A stretch of DNA of 64,000 nucleotides from Apodemus sylvaticus (Eukaryota; Chordata; Mammalia; Rodentia; Muridae), in contig NC_067477.1 of NCBI RefSeq assembly GCF_947179515.1, positions 118,183,562 to 118,247,561 of the forward strand. The letters run 5' to 3'. Below, in pieces: positions 25,440-37,500 of the stretch. The stretch's first letter is position 1. Each line of letters opens with the position of its first letter. The notes beneath the pieces were generated by a model. That model was not told where the DNA came from, did not search any database, and was given only the letters and a program-made list of their open reading frames with translations. The position numbers and the translations under genes are program-made.

Positions 25440-26570
25440 TCTGTCACTGCCTATAAAGTGTACTGATTGGGGCCTCGATTATTCCTGTTCAAATGACCAC
25501 AGTCTATGTTGGTTCTTTCTGCTTCCTTCTTTAAGATTCTTAGCGCTGACTTGGATTCATGCTTCATCAAAGCGCATTAGTTGAGTGTCATTCCTTTGCT
25601 TGTTAATGAAACTGTTGGTATGTGTGCAGGCATGTGTCTTGGGACAGCATCCCGTGTCTCAGTTCTCAATGATCTTAACCTGCCCCTTATCTTTTGGGGC
25701 AATTTCCCCCTCTCTGCTGAGGTCAGCCCTCTATACCATAAGGCAGTGGAAGAGATAATTGACATATCCGGAATAAGGAATTACTGTAAGGGACTCGTTT
25801 ATATGATAGTCTTTTGGCTGTATGTTGTCCTTGCAATATAGTAGACAAACATCAAATTCACTTCTTTGACAATACTATGTGCCTCTGTTGGAGCCTCTCA
25901 TTTCTAATATTGACACATTAATATAAAGTATTATTATATATAATTCCTTAGATTAGGTGCGCCTTTCCCATTATTGTAATTTTTCTTTATCTCTTCATTA
26001 CCATAAGATGTCTACATCCTAAAAACTTCCACGCTTTAGCAATGTGTCCTTGCAGAGTGCAGACTGGAGTTCAGCATGGCCACTGCTGTCTCTCCCATGT
26101 CTGAGTGCATACCACAGATTTTGCTGCACTGGGCAACCTGAAGTCCAACTTTGATAAAGATCACCGAGGATAATACAAAGAATGAGCCATGAGCGTGATT
26201 AATACTTCTTGGGGAAGGCCATAGGCTTGGTGTTTTAGATAGAAGTCAACAAAATCATTTGGCCTTCATATGATGCTTCATTCTTTTCTTATTACTGTCG
26301 GTTGATATTCTCTCTGCACTCCTGCCCTATGAGCTGGAGACTGATAAAGAGCCTTGGTGCAAATGTGTTGGATCTTCTCTAGGAAAACTACCTGCACTGT
26401 AGCAGGAACATCGAGAGATGTTTGAAGAGAAGAGAGGGAATCAGAACCAGAGGTTCAGGCACACAACTAGGTTGTGTGACACTTGTGTAGATTAGGAAAA
26501 ACAAACAGACCATCTTGCTTTCTTTAGTTGGAGAACTTAGGAAAAGACACCTAGATAGAAAACCTTGGAA
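25440..26570. other. Intronic sequence, nothing recognised
   Basis: No supported feature. Confidence 0.45.
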
Positions 26571-26574
26571 AGAA

Positions 26575-27415
26575 TTTAGGAGCCATAGATGCAAGCATCA
26601 ACAACAGAATACAAGAGATAGAAGAAAGAATATCAGATGCTGAAGATTCCATAGAAAACATTGACTCAACAGTCAAAGAAAATGCAAAATGCATAAAGCT
26701 GGTAACCCACAACATCCAGGAACTCCAGGACACAATAAGAAGTCCAAACCTAAGGATTCTAGGTATAGACGAGAGTGAGGATTTACACCTTAAAGGCCCA
26801 ATAAATATCTTTAATAAAATTGTAGGAGAAAACTTCCCTAACCTAGAGAAAGAGATGCCCATGAACATACAAGAATCCTTCAGAACTCCAAACAGACTGA
26901 ACCAGAACAGAAAGTCCTCCCAGCACATAATAATCAAAACACCAAATTCACTAAACAAAGAAAGAATATTAAAAGTAGTAAGGGGGCAAATGGCAAGTAA
27001 TTTATAAAGGCAGACCTATCACAGCAGTCCTCACCAGAAATGATGAAAACTAGAAGGTCCTGGGCAGACCTCATAAGACCTTAAGAGAACACAAATGTCA
27101 GCCCAGGCTACTATACCCAGCAAAACTCTCAATCATCATAGATGGAGAAACAAAGATATTGATAAAACCAAATTTACACAATGTCTGTCCACAAATCTAG
27201 TCCTACAAAGGACAATTGATGGAAAATGCCAAAACAAGGAGGGAAACTATACCCTAGAAAAAGCAAGAAAGTAATCTTTCAACAAACCCCAAATTAGATA
27301 CCCACACAAACATAAAAATAACATCAAAAGTAACAGGAAGCAACAATAGCTATTCCCTAATATCTCTTAACAACAATGGACTCAACTCCCCAATAAAAAG
27401 ACATAGACTAATGAA
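26575..27415 (+). mobile_element. L1 fragment: 3' half of ORF1 and start of ORF2
   Basis: Forward reading gives NRIQEIEERISDAEDSIENI, then HIIIKTP...LNKERILK and CQPRLLYPAKLSI-like text, which belong to the coiled-coil end, RRM and C-terminal domains of rodent L1 ORF1p, an RNA-binding chaperone. After a short spacer comes the start of ORF2 (LISLNNNGLNSPIKRHRL). Stops and frameshifts break ORF1. The L1 match ends abruptly at about 27415, where the AT-rich array begins. The 5' UTR and most of ORF2 are absent. Confidence 0.85.
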
Positions 27416-27419
27416 ATAT

Positions 27420-28435
27420 TTCTCAGGTAAATCTTCAATTTTATCAGAAAATGTTTGTAATTCACCCTTTAATTTAGTAATGTTTTTTATGTCTACCATT
27501 TTATCTGCATAATTTTTCAATTTTAATATGCATATTCAATTTCAATATGTCTTTCTATATACTTTCTCTATTTTATCAGAAATGTTTTCAATGCAAATCT
27601 TTGATTTTATCACAAATGTTTTTAATTCCACCTTCAATTAATTAAGAGTTTTTATATCTACCATTTTATATGTAAAATTTTTCATGAAATAGTCAATTTT
27701 AACATGTTTGTCTATTTTTTTCTTGAATTTTACCAGAAATACTTTCCATGTAAATCTTCAATGTTATCTGAAAATGTTTATAATTTCACCTTCAATCAAC
27801 TTAGAATTATCTTTATGCCTATCACCTTATCTATATACTTTCCATGATAATCTTTAATTTTAACTTGTTTTATCTATATATTTCTTCAATTTTATCAGAA
27901 ATATTTTCCATGTAAATCTTCAAGTTTATCAGAAAATGTTTATAATTCCACTTTCAATCAACTTAGGAATACTTTTACATACCTACCATTATTATAATCT
28001 ATATAAAATTTTTCATGATAATCTTTAATTTTAACATGTTTTTCTACATTTTTCTACAATTTTATTAGAAATATTTTCCACATAACTCTTCAAGTTTATC
28101 AGAAAATGCTTATAATTCCACTTTCAATCAACTTAGAAATACTTTTATATCTACCATTATTATATCTATATACAATTTTCTATGATAATCTTCAATTTTA
28201 ACATGTTTTTCTACATTTTCTACAATTTTATCAGAAATATTTTCCACATAAATCTTCAATTCTATCATAAAATATTTCTATCACATATTTCAATTAATTT
28301 AGCAATGTTTTACATGTCTACCACTTTACTCTTTAATTTTTCATGAAAATTATCAATTTTAACATGTTTATCTGAAATACTTTCCATGTAAATCTTTAAT
28401 TTTATCATAAAGTGTGTTTATTTTCCCTTTACTTC
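27420..28435 (-). repeat. AT-rich tandem array, about 6.5 units of 157-170 bp (last 140), derived from a coding repeat
   Basis: The anchor word GTAAATCTTCAA or close variants recurs at 27427, 27593, 27750, 27912, 28082, 28248 and 28388, giving spacings of 166, 157, 162, 170, 166 and 140 bp. On the minus strand the units read as related protein text: DKMVDIKNITKLKGELQTF and FSDKIEDL in unit 1, VENISDKIVENVEKHVKI in unit 5, DKHVKIDNFHEKL in unit 6. This suggests a decayed 55-residue (165-bp) coiled-coil-like repeat rich in K, E, D, I. Most units contain stops and indels, so it is not coding now. No known family was recognised; an AT-rich murine satellite is the main alternative. Confidence 0.8.
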
Positions 28436-28630
28436 CCTTAAAAAAAAGACGCCTCTCTTAGATGAATGCCACCTAATGCCAGTACTCATGAAGTATGCCC
28501 AGTTCTTTCTTTGCCTTCCTTGTTAAAGCCTAAAGCATTTTTCCCATTTACACATCTGGGGGCAGATGAGGCCTGGCAAGCAGGATTGATTGTCACACAG
28601 TCTAAGTGGGGTTCGCTAGATAATAATAGC
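28435..28630. other. Unassigned spacer between the AT-rich array and an inverted L1
   Basis: About 195 bp of more GC-balanced sequence beginning with an A8 run. No repeat family or coding text was recognised. Confidence 0.4.
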
Positions 28631-29160
28631 AAATTCAATTTCCTTCTTCAGAGACTTGTTCTTGTCATACAGATCTTTTCACTTGTTTGGTAAGAGTCAC
28701 CCCAAGATACTTTATATTGTTTGTGGCTATTGTGAAGGGTGTCATTTCCCTAACTTCTTTCTCAGCCTGCTTATCCTTTGAGTATAGGAAGGCTACTGAT
28801 TTGCTTGAGTTGATTTTATAACCTGCCACTTTGCTGAAGTTGTTTATCAGCTGTACGAGTTCTCCGGTGAAGTTTTTTTGGGTCACTTAGGTAGACTACC
28901 ATATCATCTGCAAATAGCGATAGTTTGACTTCTTCCTTTCCAATTTGTATCCCTTTGACCTCCTTATGTTGTCTAATAAGCCTAGCTAGTACCTCAAGTA
29001 CAATATTGAAAAGATAAGGAGAGAGGGGGTAGCCTTGTCTAGTCCCTGATTTTAGTGGGATTGCTTCAAGTTTCTCTCCATTTAGTTTGATGCTGGCTAC
29101 TGGTTTGCTGTATATTGCTTTTACTATGTTTAGGTATGGGCCTTGAATTCCTGTTCTTTC
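28631..29160 (-). mobile_element. L1 ORF2 reverse-transcriptase segment, inverted part of a twin-primed L1
   Basis: On the minus strand the text contains GIQGPYLNIVKAIYSKP, GTRQGYPLSPYLFNIVLEVL, FADDM (the catalytic RT box) and DLYDKN at its end. These are fingers/palm parts of L1 ORF2p. The frame is broken near 28665-28886. The segment stops at about 29160, exactly where L1 sequence of the opposite orientation begins, so this is the inverted 5' part of one insertion. Confidence 0.85.
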
Positions 29161-29893
29161 CAAACCAGTCAGAATGGCTAAGATTAAAAACTCAGGAGAC
29201 AGCAGGTGTTGGCGAGGATGTGGAGAAAAAGGAACACTCCTCCACTGCTGTTGGGGTTGCAAATTGGTACAACTACTCTGGAAATCAGTCTGGCAGTTCC
29301 TCAGAAAACTGGGCACATCACTTCTGGAGGATCCTGCTATACCACTCCTGGATATATACCCAAAGGATTCCCCAGCATGTAATAAGGATACGTACTCCAC
29401 TATGTTCATAGCAGCCCTATTTATAATAGCCAGAAGCTGGAAAGAACCCAGGTATCCCTCAACGGAGGAATGGATACAAAAAATGTGGTATATATACACA
29501 ATGGAGTACTATTCAGCCAATAGAAACAATGAATTCACGAAATCTTAGACAAATGGATGGAGCTGGAGAACATCATACTAAGTAGGTAACCCAGTCTCAA
29601 AAGATCAGTCATGGTATGCACTCACTCATAAGTGGATATTAGCCTAGAAAATTGGAATACCCAAAACATAATCCACACATCAAATGATGTCCAAGAAGAA
29701 TGGAGGAGTGGCCCCTTGTTCTGGAAAGACTCAGTGTAGCAGTATAGGGGAATATCAGAAAAGGGAAGTGGGAAGGGGTGGATGGGGGAACAGGGAGAGG
29801 GAAGAGGGCTTATAGGACTTCTAGGGAGTGGGGAGCCAGAACAGGGGAAATCATTTGAAATGTAAATAAAGAATATATCGAATAAAAAAAAAG
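29161..29893 (+). mobile_element. L1 ORF2 C-terminus, 3' UTR and poly(A), direct part of the twin-primed L1
   Basis: Forward text runs from accagtcagaatggctaag through the ORF2 cysteine-rich end (WRGCGEKG; WKEPRYPSTEEW; EYYSAN) and the rodent L1 3' UTR to aaatgtaaataaagaatat and an A-rich tail at 29881-29893. Stops are present. No clear target-site duplication was found by eye. Confidence 0.88.
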
Positions 29894-29894
29894 A

Positions 29895-31440
29895 AATTCT
29901 GTCAAAGAGTTAAAAGGTTTTCTGGAACAGATGTCAATTTTTACCCTCAAAATATGAATAAATTATCTTTAAGACCCTGGTAAAAAAAATAAATAATGGC
30001 AAATTCAGACTAAGGTTTGCCTTCTGTGTGGCCTACAAAGAAAGGTATATTAAGGAAACATTGCTCACTAGAAAAACAGGCTTAGTTTGCCTAAGTTGAT
30101 GAGAGAGTATAGCCAATTCTAGAATCCTATGAAAGCGAAAAGTAAATAATTCTAACAAAACACCTCATGCATTTACTGGAGGGATAAAACTGCAGAGAAC
30201 TTCCAGCTATGACCAAATGAAGAGATTGGAAGATTCTCTCTCCCCAAATCAACTGTAAGTCTGGACAGAAATCAATGGAAAGAACCATTTCAGTGTTCTA
30301 AAAATTGATCAGATGTAAAGTACTCTGAGATGCATGTGTGCTTTAAAAATGTTGGCATCCAGGTAAGAGCACTCAGAGTTGATAGGGTCATAAGCTGGTG
30401 CCCCTCTTACCCACTGAACTCCATCAACACAGACAACCACTAGAGCATACAAGGAGAATCAGCAGTCTCTCTGTCGCAGGAAGAAGGAGCTCATTTGGTT
30501 TGAATGGGCACAGAGATCTGGGGTTTAGGTGCTAAGCAGTGAAGATGAGTCACAGCAGGGTGTGAAGCATACAGAGGAGGGAAAGACATTTGCAAGTCCC
30601 GAGTTCTGGTCATGGACTTTGCAGAGAAGTTTTGCATATTCTCAGTAGGTGTGGGACAGAGGCCAACTTAACCACAGTATCCGAACTAACAGTAGGGTTT
30701 TGTGAATGTGGAAAAGACTTGGAAGTCCTTCCCAGTCTTGGCATGGGATACTGTCCCTTGCCTGCACACAGTTGGACTGGTGTTTAGTATTTAAGTATGG
30801 TCTCTGCTTCAGTGTTTATAGACCACCAACTGCACAGGGAGAAGCCATAAGGAGCTTTAGAAAGAAACAAGCAAATGACAAAGAATCCACAAAGTTGCAT
30901 TGCAAGGAAGAGAGCTCAGAGATATAGCTTGTTCAGAGTTGCTAAGCAACAACAATAAAGACAAAGAGAACACATGACAACCCACAACAATTTTTAAAGA
31001 GAAAAGCAGACTCTGAAGTTGCTGCACTGGAGTGTCTAAAATACCAAAATTTTACCCAAACCTAGAATACATCAAAAGACTCAGAAAGACATTGTTAAAG
31101 AAACCAATAGAAATAGCTTTGAATAACCTTGTTTACTGAGTTAGAAACACAAAGACTTAAAAATAGATATGTAAATATGTTAAAAGAACAACTAAAATGT
31201 TTAGGGATTGAAGTAAATTATAGGTCAGTTACCAACAGTAACTAAGGACTGTGGAGTTGGCTGAATAGACACTTTTATAAGAACGGATGGAAAGGTCTTA
31301 AGTAAGAAAATTCTGAGTCAAAATGAAAAGTACCTTGGGGTTAATGAGCAGGGGAAGGAAGGAATGAGAACTTAGTCAGGTCAGATGTGTCAGTTCCTAA
31401 ACATACATGTGGTCAAAACACCCATACACATGAAATGAAA
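29895..31440. other. Intronic sequence, A-rich, nothing secure
   Basis: No supported gene. The A-rich part from about 30950 may be an old LINE relic, but I could not place it. Confidence 0.4.
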
Positions 31441-32290
31441 GTTTTTTTAAAAATGGAAAAAAACACAGTAATTTCTATGGCTCTTCTCTCTAAATTGATT
31501 TATAAATTGATTTATAATCAAAACTCCAATAGTCCTTTGTATTCATTTTGTGGCTTAAATGTACGTAGAAGTGCATAGGCTTTAAAGTAGAAATAACATT
31601 GAAAAGGAAAAAACCTGGAGGAATTTATGGTAAAATAATATACACGTAGAGTTGTGTATGTATAGTAAGATATAGATATATAGATTAGATATAGAGATAG
31701 AGATAGATATATAGATTAGAGATATAGATATAGATAGTTAGATATATATATATGTGCATATACATGTGTGTACATAAACATAATGAAGACAGAAGACAAA
31801 CAATAGCAAAGGCCAATGGAATTGTATTGAGAATGAGAAAAGCAGTCCTTAACTTATAAACACGAGGTTTGTAGCAAGGTCACCAGGGTAGGGAAAAGAT
31901 GTTCTTGGTACAAATGCTGGCGGGTGTTGGAAATCCACACACCAATACAAAGGTCGGACCATCACCTTCTATCACACATGGAAATTTACATGGATCACAA
32001 GTCCAAATTTGGGACTTAAAACTGTAGGCTTTCTAGGTTAATAAACATAAAATTTTTGTGGCTTTGAGTTAGCAAAAGCTATTAGATACAGCACCAGACA
32101 TAGAATCATTAAAGAATTAATAAATTATATTATATCCGAGTCAAATTTTCCATGCTTCAAAGGACACTGTTAAGAACATGAAAACAACTAGGCGAAAATA
32201 TTTGCAAACCATGTATCATAATAAAAGAACTGTTCACAGATTATAAATAACTCTTACATTTCAATAATAAGACTAAACTCCTAATTTAAA
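31440..32290 (+). mobile_element. Ancient L1 (L1M-type) ORF2 3' region
   Basis: ccaatggaattgtattgaga, gtacaaatgctggcgggtg, atggatcacaagtccaaat, cttcaaaggacactgttaag, gcgaaaatatttgcaaacc and aataactcttacatttcaa keep the order of the old mammalian L1 ORF2 C-terminus. It is interrupted by an ATAG-type tract and heavily mutated. Confidence 0.7.
31665..31755. repeat. ATAG/GATA-rich tract
   Basis: Imperfect tagata and gatata units with a pure AT run near the end. Confidence 0.9.
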
Positions 32291-32294
32291 AAGG

Positions 32295-32940
32295 AGAGTT
32301 ATACCACTTACCTCAAAAGGATTTAATCAGAATTAAGATAATGTGCTGTGCGGGAGCTTGCTTTGGCCCCACGTCTGCTGTGCAGTAAAGTCTTGCTAAA
32401 TGACAGCGATATTGTACTCAGAGATGTTGCACACACTGCTTAAATAAACAACCCGAGCTGCACAGCAGGTGGAGAAGTGGCCTTAAGGACACTCAGGACA
32501 GAAGCCGCCTTGTTCACAGACCGCCATGAAGAGTGGCCAAGCTGGATTAAAATATTTCACAGGTGGACTTCCCATGGACTGAATAAAAGAGGCCTCCCTG
32601 GTCATCTCAAAAGTGAGGAGAGATGTGGCCTCCCTCAGCATCCCCCTCCCATCCAGCTCCTGGGAAGGGGTGATAGTGCAGAGGAGGCATGGGAGGCAGC
32701 CTCCCTCAGCAGGCAATCCTCTTGGTCTCCGAATTTCTGCTCTCCCTCTCGATTTTCCCTAATGGCTTAAACACTATTACATTAATAGTTCATTATCAGT
32801 GTTACTTGAAATCCAGACAAACATGTAACTTCTTTAAATATCTGTCAACAGGGAACTGGCCAAATTAATTAGGATTTATCTCTGACACACTTGATTAGAA
32901 AAATAACGTATCCCACAAAATTTGATAATTAAACACATGA
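32295..32940. other. Intronic sequence with possible conserved element near 32775-32925
   Basis: The second half is AT-rich single-copy-looking sequence with attaatagttcatt and aaattaattagg words. This is inference only. Confidence 0.35.
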
Positions 32941-33245
32941 AACCCAGGGAGATGGTTCTATGGATAAAGTGCTTGCTGTTCAAGCCCAAAGACCTGAGTT
33001 CATATCCCCAGAGCCGACATAAAGCCAGGCATGGAGATGCACATCTGAAATACTAGCCTCTGTACTAGTATAGGAAATAGAGGCAGGAGATACCCAGAAG
33101 CTTACAGACCAACTAGCTGAGCTCACACAGCAGCGAACAAGAAACTATGTCTCCAAAGGTCAAAGGTAAAGATAGATATCTCTGACTTCCTCATGCAGAC
33201 TGTGTCTCATTCCCACGTTTGCATACACAAACACACACACATGCA
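32941..33245 (+). mobile_element. B3/B4-type SINE
   Basis: cccagggagatggttctatg, aaagacctgagttcatatcc, aagccaggcatggagatgca and cagaccaactagctgagctc follow a rodent SINE order. The CA-rich 3' end is duplicated. Confidence 0.65.
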
Positions 33246-33354
33246 TGCATGTATGCAAATTCATAGGAAGATTAAATGAACCGTTCCTCGTGCACATTCC
33301 CACATTTACACACACATACATGCATGCATGCAAATTTGTAGGAAGATTAAATGA
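33208..33354. repeat. Local tandem duplication of a SINE 3' flank
   Basis: Copy 1 (33208-33280) and copy 2 (33295-33354) share cattcccac, the atgcatgcatg block, then ggaagattaaatgaa. Copy 2 is shorter in the CA part. Confidence 0.85.
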
Positions 33355-34170
33355 ATGTTAGCCAATGCCCACCGTACAGGATGGTGGGTTTTGTTGTTAT
33401 ATTTCCATACAAGTATACCATTTACTTCAGCCATGTTCCTGTTTATTTACATTACCCCATTACCCTCTCCTCTTCTTTCCTGCTTTCTCTCGTCCTCAGG
33501 CTCCCATCTTCTTCACAAATACTTTTAACATAAGGATGTATGTGCTTCTCCAAGGGAAAAGTATAAACTGTAAAACCATATGCATATTATAGCCCATTTT
33601 GGCTTATGCATGTTTATATTAGGTTTATAAAATATCCTGGGAACATGTAACAAACTTTGCCTTACTTCTGAGAGTAGAGTTCAGGTTGAAGAGCATGGAG
33701 GGATATATATTTTTTGCACAATTAGTTTTTCACATTTTTCTTTTGTGATTAAAAATGAAGGAAAAATAATGCAACATTTAAAACATCTTAATATTTAAAA
33801 CATCTTAGTTATTCTCCATTAAGACAAAATACCTTAAACTCACAGAAGGAGCAAATGGCCGGTATTTGAACTCAGCCCTATCTCTTCCTTCCCCACTATA
33901 TTCTATTTCCCCCCAGAATAACCTGAGCACAGGGTCACAAATCACTGATACAGTTGGCAAGAAGATTTTCCAATCCTCCATGTGGGAAACACTGAATATT
34001 GGGCAGAGATCCCAAACAGTTCAGAAAGGTCACCTGTGCCTTGAGAAGAAACAGGAATTGACCAAGAGACCTGGAAGTCCCTTTCTTGGTCTTCTGCAAT
34101 TCAGCAGAATAGGGAAATATCATTTTGTTGATAGTTTCCAATTAGGTAGCAAATTTGCAAAGCAGTGAGG
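33355..34170. other. Intronic sequence ending in an A16 run (34172-34189)
   Basis: Nothing recognised. The A-run could be the tail of an unrecognised retrocopy. Confidence 0.35.
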
Positions 34171-34189
34171 GGCAAAAAAAAAAAAAAAA

Positions 34190-34620
34190 GCGATCCTAGA
34201 AATCATCTAGTAATTCAATCCCTGCTAATATAGTGGAACAAATATTAAGAGGAAAAAAATACTATCTAGGATAATGGAATTATGAACAATAAGCATTATG
34301 GGTTTTAAAAGAACAAATCATGCCAGACAAAGTTGATTGCTTTTTTGATTAGTAGACTAAGGGAATAGAGTAGATGTAATATATCTTGATTTTAGCAAAA
34401 GGTTTGATAGTGTCTCATGAAATTTTACTCAGGAAATTAATTGAAAATGGCCCAGAGATGAGCACTGTTGCCTGAACCTCACATAGTGGCAGAGCTGCAG
34501 AAAAGGAGGAGCCGCGGGGAGAGGTGGGACCGCGAGCCTTGAGTCAGGGGTCAGTTCTATTTAATTATTTCATTACTTTTCAGGAAGAGAAATAGGCTGC
34601 TCTTACGTGAGTGAAATTCA
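34190..34620 (+). mobile_element. CR1/L3-type LINE relic with reverse-transcriptase motifs
   Basis: Allowing frame breaks, the plus strand reads VDVIYLDFSK..FDSVS followed by ILLRKLIENG-like text (34370-34445), the RT motif A region typical of CR1/L3 LINEs. Further on, QGSVLFNYFIT (about 34543-34577) matches the QGSVLGPLLFNIFIND box of motif B with a deletion. The order and spacing are reduced. It is an old, dead copy. Confidence 0.6.
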
Positions 34621-37128
34621 TAGTATGTCTTATCTGTGCTCTTTAATGAAAAGAAGCCACTGGAAGCCGGCAGTCCATGTAGCTTTCAGTCCCAGGTAGA
34701 TCCTCATTCTGGGTCCCAGAAGAAGCCCTGTTGTGCACTCTGTACCAAATGGCCCAGCTCTATTCTTGGTGATGGAGGAGGGATAATATTTTCAGTCCCA
34801 AAGCTTACTCTTACCATACTTATTCTGTATGGGCTGTATGGGGTGTCCTTGCAACCCCAATATATAGGAAGCATCTGGCACCTCAGAGACAAACACTATG
34901 CTGCATTTAATTCATGGCCCAAAGTATATGTGATGGATAGCATAAGTATAGAAACCCTAAAAGATGGTTTGTGGTTTAGAGTAGCAAGTGTGTTTAAGCT
35001 GGCAGTGGTCATCGCTGTGGTCACACTTGAATGAATGTTCTGTGGGAAAGCAGAGAAGGTTCAAAGGAATAGATGAGAGGACAGAGAGTTTAAGAGAGTC
35101 GGGAGCTCCTGAAGCTGCAAAGGGGAAATGCTACTTGATCAGGGACTTAATGGATAGACAGAACATTTTAATAGGATGGGAAACAAGAGGGGAACTTAGA
35201 GAGCAGAAGCTAGTGGGAAGCCTCAAACAAGTTCTAATCTGTGTTAATGAGCTGGAAGTTCTGGACGATATAACAGTGGCTAGATTAGTCCTGAAAGATA
35301 TGAGGGCTAAGTGGGGGTTGTCTCTGATATAGCACCCTGCTGAGCACCCTCACCCATTTGTCCACCATTATTCTGCCACTGCCGATGGTGGGGGACCAGC
35401 TGTGGTGAAGATGGAAAGAGTCATATAAAGGAATTCAAAGTTTATCATGTAGATGATGGGAGGACAGACATTTCAGTTGGCTCTTGTTTTCCTGGGATTA
35501 CTCTATGATGGAGGAAGAATCAAAGGGAAATGGAGGCCAGGGAAAAGGCTACTCAGGTGACAGATGCAGACAAAACCCAGTTTCAGATAGAAGTGGGTCA
35601 GATAGAAGCCAGTTTTATGGCTAAAAAAAAAGAGAGTCCATATGAGTCTAACTGTACAATACAGGCAAATGGGTATTCGGTAACATTGTCTTCGAAGGAA
35701 GGGAAGCCAGTAGCAGAAAGCAGCAGGTTGGGAAGTTGGAGCAATTTAATAATCCCTAGGAAACATACACAGGCAGTGAACCTCAAATGATGGCGAGACC
35801 GTCACCATTGCCACCTCTGCTTGTAGATGTGCGACATCAACAGGCTGCAACCGATGTTCTTCTCCTGGCTTTTGGGGAAACTAGCAACATGGGCAGAGGA
35901 TTATGGCGGAAGCATTCTGAGAGGTTTTACATGGGGAAGAATTGGGAAAGATGTTCCAGTCAGAAAGTAATAAATTCGAGATCAAGAAATGAATGCAGGG
36001 TTTTCCTACAAACAGTACTGTCTTCCCTTCTTCCTTCTCATTTCAGTATGTTTAACCATAATGAAGAAGGCTTTATCCAGAGGTCAAGGTGGTTTCAGAA
36101 TGAAGCCACATGTGTCTTCAAACACTACAGAGAAGCATTGCAAGCCTCTTAACCTTAAGCATATTGGGTGGCAGACTAGACCTGCAAACTGGTTTGCTGT
36201 GTTGGAGTGCGGAACAAAGTTGAAATTTTCACAACCTCCAGTGCCCAAAATTAGATGTTTGGTTTTTGAAGTTTTCTTTTATTCTTCTTCATTGAGCAAA
36301 GGAGAGTAAAAACTAGGAGGAGGTGCTGCCTGATTCATTGCCTGTAGCAGGAAGATAGTCATTGTGCCTTAGATGTACAACAAACTGTGAGTCACCCCAA
36401 ACAGAATCTGGTCCTCTCGAAATGATGCCCATGAGGTTAAGCTCAGTTGAAGGAAATTGCATGTGTCTCAGGCATGTGTCATTGCTGTTACCCTTCCTTG
36501 GGTAAAGGTGAGTGAGGATGTGGACCGGGTTGGGTATGAGGGAGGACGATGAAAAGAAGAAATGGAAAGAGCAAGAGCAATCATCTTTGAACTAGAATTT
36601 CCTTCCTGACTCTTCCTTTGAAGCTTTGATTGACTGTGTATACTTTGACTCGCCTGCAATGATTAATAAGAGCATTATTGATAATAATAATAAAAAACAT
36701 GAAAGAATTTTCTGTCAGCACAATCAAGACATTTTTTTTTTTTACTTAAACTTTTTTTTTTTCAGTGTCCCCAGGACATAATCACTAGGTCATTTTGGAG
36801 TCATGTTTTGTAGCTGTTCAGTAAGAAGAGAATTAGGAGTTTCAATGGGAAATTAAGGACATGGATTAGTCTGTTCTGATTTATGAATTGACCTTTAAGG
36901 ATGGTAGTTTTATGAGGATTTGGTGCTGTATGCAGTGTGCTCAGTGGAGAGAGTATTAGTTCCATAGTCATCTAAGTGATGCAACTGGATCTCTGGTTTC
37001 TTGTCAATCTCCAGAGTTAGTCCACCAACTGGCTTTTGGACACTTCTTGGCATGGATGGATAGACAGCAGTGAAAGACCTGGTGCTTCTTCCAGGTAGCT
37101 TATACCTTCATCATTGAAAACACAAACA
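34620..37128. other. Intronic sequence, several ORFs without recognisable product
   Basis: Plus-strand ORFs at 34636-35034, 34988-35332, 35530-35790 and 35787-36152 overlap or follow each other but show no domain. Two T-runs lie at about 36730-36763. Confidence 0.4.
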
Positions 37129-37500
37129 TGTAGTTTGAATGTCAAACATGCCCCACAGGCTCGAGTGTTTGAACAGTTGGTCCTTACCCGGTGGGGGCCG
37201 TTCCAGAACATTTTAGAATCTTTTGGATACGAGGGAAGCCTACTTGACAGACATGGGGCGAAAGGGTGGAGACTATGGTTGTAGCCTCATGCTGCTGCCA
37301 GCCCAGCTCTCTGATGCTCGACCATTGCTGTGATGTAATCCACTGTCTTCTTATGTTCTGGTTGCCCCAGCTGGATCCACCTGATTTCTGTCCCGTGAAG
37401 AACCTTACCTTCTTAAAGTATGATCCCGAATACATCCTTTTCCCCTTAAGTTGCAATTTTTAGGTATTTTGTAACAGCAGTAAGAAAGGTAACAAATACA
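37129..37500 (+). mobile_element. MaLR-type solo LTR
   Basis: Starts TGTAGTTTGAATGTC and ends AACAAATACA, with ggctcgagtgtttgaacagt, gctgtgatgtaatccact and taacagcagtaagaaaggta. The TG/CA ends and length fit a solo LTR. Confidence 0.68.

Noticed and set aside
28816..29499. 227-codon minus-strand ORF containing an RT motif
   Set aside because: It spans the inversion junction of an L1 copy, so its N-terminal half is L1 3' sequence read backwards. It is not a gene.
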